Source: JBJMLO01 sp045805265 (GTDB lineage: Bacteria > Actinomycetota > UBA4738 > JACQTL01). Taken from it: a stretch of 64,000 nt of DNA. How positions within the stretch are numbered: the first letter of the stretch is position 1; every line of letters starts with the position of its first letter. The position numbers were made by a program, and so were the translations under genes. Shown in pieces: positions 59,848-64,000 of this stretch. The stretch covers positions 1 to 64,000 of the forward strand of contig JBJMLO010000016.1 of assembly GCA_045805265.1 (NCBI GenBank). Reading direction: 5' to 3'. The notes under the pieces were generated by a model. That model was not told the DNA's origin. It did not search any database and worked only from the letters and a program-made list of their open reading frames with translations.

Positions 59848-60456
59848 GTGAGGGAACGACCCATCGCGCCGATCGCGAAGGAGGAGTCCCGACCGCCGCC
59901 CCCAGGCTCGTCTCGGGATGCGTCCGGGGCGCCGGATCGACCAGCCGGCGCTCCGGCCACGGGCGGTCCCCGGGAGCCGCTCGAGGTCCTGTACGCGCGC
60001 CACGCGCCCGACGCCGTCCGACTGGCGGCCCTCCTGACGGGAGATCCCATCCTGGCCCAGGACCTGGTGCAGGAGGCATTCGTCCGGCTGGGCGGGCGGC
60101 TGGTGCACCTCCGCCGGCCGGAGGCGTTCGAGGCGTACCTCCGGAGAACCGTCGTCAACCTGGCGCGGATGCACTACCGCCGGCGCCGTGTCGAGCGCGA
60201 GTGGCTCCGGCGGCAGCCCTCCGCCGCCGAGATGTCCGGTCCGTCACCCAGCCTCGAGGACCGGGACCAGCTCCGGCGGGCGCTGCACCGCCTGCCGGCG
60301 AGGCAGCGGGCCGCGCTGGTCCTGCGGTTCTACGAGGACCTGCCCGAGACGGCCATCGCCGAGGCCCTCAGGTGCCGACCGGGAACGGTCGGGTCGCTCA
60401 TCTCCCGGGGGCTGGCACGCCTCCGCGCGGACTGGAAGGAGCGTGGGAACGAATGA
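59848..60456 (+). CDS. ECF-type RNA polymerase sigma factor
   Basis: A 202-aa sigma-70-family factor. Region 2 has LYARHAPDAVRLAALLTGDP, ILAQDLVQEAFVRL and AYLRRTVVNLARMHYRRRR. Region 4 has LEDRDQLRRALHRLPARQRA and AIAEALRCRPGTVGSLISRG. The N-terminal 45 residues are a Pro/Ala/Gly-rich extension. This is the SigE/RpoE class of about 150 core residues. Its TGA overlaps the ATG of the membrane propeller protein, as sigma/anti-sigma pairs usually do. Divergent from ribF. Confidence 0.93.
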   Translation: MRERPIAPIAKEESRPPPPGSSRDASGAPDRPAGAPATGGPREPLEVLYARHAPDAVRLAALLTGDPILAQDLVQEAFVRLGGRLVHLRRPEAFEAYLRRTVVNLARMHYRRRRVEREWLRRQPSAAEMSGPSPSLEDRDQLRRALHRLPARQRAALVLRFYEDLPETAIAEALRCRPGTVGSLISRGLARLRADWKERGNE

Positions 60457-61826
60457 CCGGGACGAACGAAACGGATGAGCGGCTGCGAGCGCTGCTGCGA
60501 GAGGACGCGGACCGGGTTCGCCCGTCGGCGGTGCCTCCCCCGGGGCTTCGCTCCCGGGCCATGCGGCGGGCGGCGTTCACGGCGGTCGTCGGGGCCGTGG
60601 TCGTGGCGCTCGTGGCCGGCGCGACCGTCGTCGGCGTGCGAGCGATCGGCCGCGGGCCCGCGCCACAGCCCGCGGCAGTGCCGGGGTGCTCGAGCTGGTC
60701 GGTCGTCACGGCCCCAAGCCATGTGGACTCCGGTCGCGACACGTACCTGAACTCCGTCGCGGCGACCTCCCCGGCCGACGCGCTGGCGATCGGGACCTCC
60801 CGGGAGCCCGGCGAGGGCGGCTTGGAGGTCCTGGAGCTCCAGCGCTGGGACGGCGTCGATTGGTCGGAGCTCACCGCACCGGACGTCGGAGCGACCGGCG
60901 ACGAGCTCTCATTGTTCTCCGTCTCCGCGGCGGGACCCGGCGACGCGTGGGCCGTCGGCTTCACCAACACGGAGCATGGTGGAATCCCGCTCGCGCTGCA
61001 TTGGGACGGCCAACAGTGGCTGCCGGTCGCGGTGCCTCCCTCCGAGGAGCCCGAGAACCACCTGTTCGGCGTCGCGGCGCTTGCCCCCGACGACGTGTGG
61101 GCGGTCGGCGGCTGGGCCCGGCCCGGCCAGCTCCAGGGCGGCAGCCTCGTCGCCCACTGGGACGGCATCCGATGGTCGACGACGGCCCTCCCCACGACCC
61201 TGCGGCAGGGCCACGAGAGCGGCGGGCCGTACGACACCCTGAACGCCGTGGCCGGGGCATCGGGCGCCGACCTCTGGGCCGTGGGGGGTCAGTACAACGT
61301 GCCCCAGACCTTTCAGCGGACCCTGATCGAGCACTGGGACGGCCACGCGTGGACCCGGACGGAGAGCCCGAACGTCGAGCCGCAACCAGCGGCCGGCGAG
61401 GTGGACGACGGCCTCCAGGCTGTTGCGGCGATCTCGCCGGACGACGCGTGGGCCGTGGGCTCGTACGAAGAGCTCGGCCTCAGGCGGGACGCGCCCATCA
61501 CCGCCCGCCCGCTGGCCCTGCACTGGGACGGGTCGGCGTGGCAAGTCGTGCCGGTGCCTGTCGTAGATCACGGCGGGCTGACCGGGGTCGCCGCACTCGC
61601 GCCGGACGACGTCTGGGCGGTCGGGTCCTCCTACGACGAGCCGGGCGCGCCGGGGCGGCCGTTGCTGGTCCACTGGGACGGGACGGAGTGGAGCGAGACC
61701 ACGCCGCCGATCTCGACCACCGGCGGGCTCCAGGCCGTCACGGCAATCCCCGGCGGAGGGCTGTGGGCCGTGGGGTACCTGGGCCCAGGCTCGCCCGCCC
61801 GCTCGCTGGTCCTGCGGTGCTCCTGA
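60453..61826 (+). CDS. Membrane-anchored seven-bladed propeller protein, candidate anti-sigma sensor
   Basis: A 457-aa protein. A charged cytoplasmic N-terminus of about 38 residues (DERLRALLREDADRVRPS) and one helix (FTAVVGAVVVALVAGATVVG) precede an extracellular domain with seven repeats of L-x-x-V-x-A-x-x-P-x-D-x-W-A-V-G (for example LFGVAALAPDDVWAVGG, LTGVAALAPDDVWAVGS). H-W-D-G-x-x-W strands alternate with them. The first strand (CSSWSVVTAP) probably closes the ring with the last. The zinc anti-sigma motif HxxxCxxC is absent. Translational coupling to the sigma factor suggests it restrains the sigma factor. Confidence 0.85.
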   Translation: MTGTNETDERLRALLREDADRVRPSAVPPPGLRSRAMRRAAFTAVVGAVVVALVAGATVVGVRAIGRGPAPQPAAVPGCSSWSVVTAPSHVDSGRDTYLNSVAATSPADALAIGTSREPGEGGLEVLELQRWDGVDWSELTAPDVGATGDELSLFSVSAAGPGDAWAVGFTNTEHGGIPLALHWDGQQWLPVAVPPSEEPENHLFGVAALAPDDVWAVGGWARPGQLQGGSLVAHWDGIRWSTTALPTTLRQGHESGGPYDTLNAVAGASGADLWAVGGQYNVPQTFQRTLIEHWDGHAWTRTESPNVEPQPAAGEVDDGLQAVAAISPDDAWAVGSYEELGLRRDAPITARPLALHWDGSAWQVVPVPVVDHGGLTGVAALAPDDVWAVGSSYDEPGAPGRPLLVHWDGTEWSETTPPISTTGGLQAVTAIPGGGLWAVGYLGPGSPARSLVLRCS

Positions 61827-61833
61827 GCCGGCA

Positions 61834-62688
61834 TCACGCCCCCGGCGCCAGGACCATCTCGGGGACCGCCTTGGCGCGGTCGTCGTGGTACACGGCCACC
61901 AGGAGGCCGTCCGGGCCGTACACCGCGTAGGGGCCATCGATGCCGGCCGGCCCGAGCGGGCGGCCGTTCGCCGCAGCCGCGGCCTCGTCCGGGTGGTCGA
62001 GCCGCAGGGACGGCAGGTGGCGAACCGCCCGTTCGAGCGGCAGGGGCGTCCCCAGCGCGTCGAGGGGGACGGCCTCGTCCAGCGAGAACGGCCCGACGCG
62101 CGTGCGGCGCAGGGCGACCAGGTGCGCGCCGCACCCGAGCGTGGCGCCGACGTCGGCCACCAGGACCCGGACGTACGTTCCGCTGGAGCACCGGACCCGG
62201 AAGCCGAAGTCGCGCCCGTCGAAGGAGGTCAGTTCGAACGCGTCCACGCGGATCCCGCGGGGCGCCGCCTCCACCGGCTCGCCGCGGCGGGCGGCTCTGT
62301 GCATGGTCACACCGCCCACCTTCACGGCGGAGTACGCCGGCGGGCGCTGCTCCAGGTCGCCGGTGAGCGCCGTCATCGCGCGCTCGACGTCGCCCCGCGT
62401 GGCGGTCACCGGAGCCGTCTGAACGACGGTGCCCTCGGCATCGAGCGTGTCTGTCTCCTCGCCGAGGCGCCCGGTTCCCTCGTAGGTCTTGTCGAGCCCC
62501 GACAGGTAGCGTAGAAGGCGCGTTGCCCGCCCGACGCCCACGACGAGCAGCCCGGTGGCCATTGGGTCGAGCGTGCCGGCGTGCCCGACCTTGCGTGTGC
62601 CGAGCGCCCGCCGGACCCGATCCACCACGTCGTGCGAGGTCATCCCGCCGGGCTTGTCGACCAGCAGCAGGCCCTCCGGCGCCGCCAC
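61834..62688 (-). CDS. truB: tRNA pseudouridine-55 synthase
   Basis: A 284-aa enzyme making pseudouridine at position 55 of tRNA T loops. LLLVDKPGGMTSHDVVDRVR is the start signature. The catalytic Asp is in VGHAGTLDPMATGLLVVGVG, followed by KTYEGTGRLGEETDTLDAEG, QRPPAYSAVKVGG and CSSGTYVRVLVADVG. GTG at 62686-62688. Third in the rbfA-nrnA-truB series, nine bases after nrnA. Confidence 0.97.
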   Translation of the reverse strand: MAAPEGLLLVDKPGGMTSHDVVDRVRRALGTRKVGHAGTLDPMATGLLVVGVGRATRLLRYLSGLDKTYEGTGRLGEETDTLDAEGTVVQTAPVTATRGDVERAMTALTGDLEQRPPAYSAVKVGGVTMHRAARRGEPVEAAPRGIRVDAFELTSFDGRDFGFRVRCSSGTYVRVLVADVGATLGCGAHLVALRRTRVGPFSLDEAVPLDALGTPLPLERAVRHLPSLRLDHPDEAAAAANGRPLGPAGIDGPYAVYGPDGLLVAVYHDDRAKAVPEMVLAPGA

Positions 62689-62697
62689 GGACGTTCC

Positions 62698-63714
62698 TCA
62701 GGAAACGGGCTGCTCGCGGAGCAGCCTGGCCACGGCGTCGACGGCGTCCTCCAGGCCGCCCTTCGCCGTGAACCCCGCCGCCAGGCGGTGGCCGCCGCCG
62801 CCGAACGCCGCCGCCACGGCCGCGACGTCGTGGCCGCCCCGGGACCGCATGGATCCCTTGAACCGGCCGTCGCGCTGCTGCTTGAACACCGCGGCCACGT
62901 CGGCCTCGCGGGCCGTGCGGATGATGTCGATGAGGTCGTCGGTGTCCCCCACCCCCACGCCCGCTTCCTGGAGGTCGGCCTGGGTGAGGTACGTCCACAC
63001 CAGGGAGGCCTCCTCGTCGTGCTCCAGCCGGTGCAGCGCGGTGCCCAGCACCCGCAGGTACGGCAGCACGTTGTCCTCGAACAGGACCTGCGCCAGCCTC
63101 GCGTGGTCGAAGGGGAGCTCCCGGAGCTCGGCGGCCAGCCGAAGCGTGGCCGGCGTCACCGCCTGGTACTGGAACCGCCCAGTGTCGGTGACGAGCCCCG
63201 CATACAGGCAGATCGCGGTCTCCACCGGCACCTCGCCGCCCATCCTGCCGATCAGCCGCCACACCAGCTCGGCCGTCGAGGACGCGTTCGGGTCGATGAC
63301 CGTCACCGTTCCCAGGCCAGGGTTGGTGGCGTGATGGTCGATCCACACGAGCTCGCGGGCCCGCGACGCGAACGGCTGGAGGCCCCCCAGCCGGTCGGCG
63401 GACGCGCAGTCCAGCGTGACCATGACGTCCGGGTGCTTCGGGAACCGCTTCGGCGGCACCAGCGCGTCCGACCCCGGGAGGTCGGCCACCCACCGGGGAT
63501 GCTCGAACGGCTCGTTCCCGTAGGAACACACCGTCCGGACGCCGCGCGCTCGAAGGAACGCCGACAGCCCGAGCATGGACCCCAGCGCGTCGGGGTCGGG
63601 GTTCACGTGACAGGCCATCGCGACCTCGCCCGCGTCGTGCAGCATCTCAGCGGCCCGGTCGAGCGCCGCGTCCAGCGACACCGGCGCGGCCGTGTCGGGC
63701 TTCGCGGCGGTCAC
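62698..63714 (-). CDS. nrnA: DHH-family bifunctional oligoribonuclease/PAP phosphatase (NrnA)
   Basis: A 338-aa DHH/DHHA1 phosphoesterase that degrades nanoRNA and can dephosphorylate pAp. The metal motifs are in VNPDPDALGSMLGL, VTLDCASADRLGGL and VWIDHHATNPGLG (DHH). The C-terminal DHHA1 domain has AFGGGGHRLAAGFTAKGG. If the sulfotransferases at 10-13 kb use PAPS, this enzyme could also clear their pAp by-product. The GTG at 63714 overlaps the rbfA stop. Confidence 0.95.
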   Translation of the reverse strand: MTAAKPDTAAPVSLDAALDRAAEMLHDAGEVAMACHVNPDPDALGSMLGLSAFLRARGVRTVCSYGNEPFEHPRWVADLPGSDALVPPKRFPKHPDVMVTLDCASADRLGGLQPFASRARELVWIDHHATNPGLGTVTVIDPNASSTAELVWRLIGRMGGEVPVETAICLYAGLVTDTGRFQYQAVTPATLRLAAELRELPFDHARLAQVLFEDNVLPYLRVLGTALHRLEHDEEASLVWTYLTQADLQEAGVGVGDTDDLIDIIRTAREADVAAVFKQQRDGRFKGSMRSRGGHDVAAVAAAFGGGGHRLAAGFTAKGGLEDAVDAVARLLREQPVS

Positions 63715-64000
63715 GAGGCTTCCTCTCCCTCCGGCCGGGCGCGTTCCTCGTCGTGGATCCGGGCGAGGATCTCCTCCACGCGCTGCCCCCCGGCCTCAGC
63801 CGTGTCCTCCTCGAACTCGAGCTCCGGCGTGAACTTCATCCGGACCTGCTGTCCGAGCGTCGCGCGGAGGTGCGACCGGGCGCTGCGCAGCGCCGCGGAC
63901 GTTCCCCGGCGCTCCTTCTCTTCGCCGAGGACGGTGTAGAACACGCGGGCCTTCCGGAGGTCGGGCGTGACCTTCACCCCGGTCACCGTGACGAACCCCA
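63711..64000 (-). CDS. rbfA: Ribosome-binding factor A (5' end beyond the window)
   Basis: The C-terminal 96 codons of RbfA, a cold-associated 30S maturation factor. The frame is open to the right edge and reads FVTVTGVKVTPDLRKARVFY, the family's central strand, so the GTG at 63986 is internal and the gene starts outside the window. The tail is acidic (EEILARIHDEERARPEGEEA). It overlaps nrnA by four bases (GTGA). Confidence 0.95.
   Translation of the reverse strand, partial: GFVTVTGVKVTPDLRKARVFYTVLGEEKERRGTSAALRSARSHLRATLGQQVRMKFTPELEFEEDTAEAGGQRVEEILARIHDEERARPEGEEAS

Overview
The window is high-GC DNA with dense gene packing, frequent GTG starts, ATGA/GTGA stop-start overlaps and perfect actinobacterial LexA boxes (CGAAC-N4-GTTYG). 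It comes from an actinomycete (phylum Actinomycetota). RNase Y and RNase J occur together, ribonucleotide reductase is the B12-dependent class II type, and diaminopimelate is made by the LL-DAP aminotransferase route. This combination fits a deep-branching, probably soil-dwelling lineage better than Streptomyces or Mycobacterium, but I cannot assign a class from the sequence alone.

Region 1 (1 to about 9.72 kb) is accessory. An intact tRNA-Gly(GCC) gene at its right edge (9642-9717) and two displaced 3' halves of the same tRNA (432-472 and 8133-8177) mark two tandem integrations. Both displaced halves are followed by the same arm sequence, built from repeated GTCTCAYNCGT-like 11-mers. The inner element is almost gone and keeps a collapsed conjugative ATPase. 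The outer one carries a two-component system, a Cys/His-motif lipoprotein and a MacAB-like efflux pump, then an AraC regulator, a glyoxalase-fold protein and a DUF1801 protein.

Region 2 (9.7 to 18.3 kb) holds secretion and surface genes: two sulfotransferase-family genes around a family 2 glycosyltransferase, dUTPase, a secreted subtilisin-like protease divergent from an uncharacterised Cys-rich secreted protein, a VOC protein and an aldo/keto reductase.

Region 3 (18.3 to 55.3 kb) is chromosomal core. In order it contains nrdJ and nrdR (each with an NrdR box), a LysM protein and lexA (sharing three SOS boxes), an Mrr-like protein, a methyltransferase, hflX, dapL-dapF-miaA-miaB, rny, recX-recA, thpR-cinA-pgsA-rodZ-like-ftsK, RNase J-dapA, a cobalamin adenosyltransferase, an LprG/P55-like lipid-export pair, dapB, an M16 peptidase, pnp and rpsO. 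Together dapA, dapB, dapL and dapF give the short route from aspartate semialdehyde to meso-diaminopimelate.

Region 4 (55.3 to 64 kb) continues the conserved rpsO-ribF-truB-nrnA-rbfA order, interrupted by accessory insertions. These are a HEPN/nucleotidyltransferase pair whose nucleotidyltransferase carries a fused DNA-binding domain, CapA- and VanY-like wall enzymes, and an ECF sigma factor overlapping a membrane-anchored seven-bladed propeller protein. rbfA runs off the right edge. No rRNA, CRISPR array, intact integrase or IS element was found.
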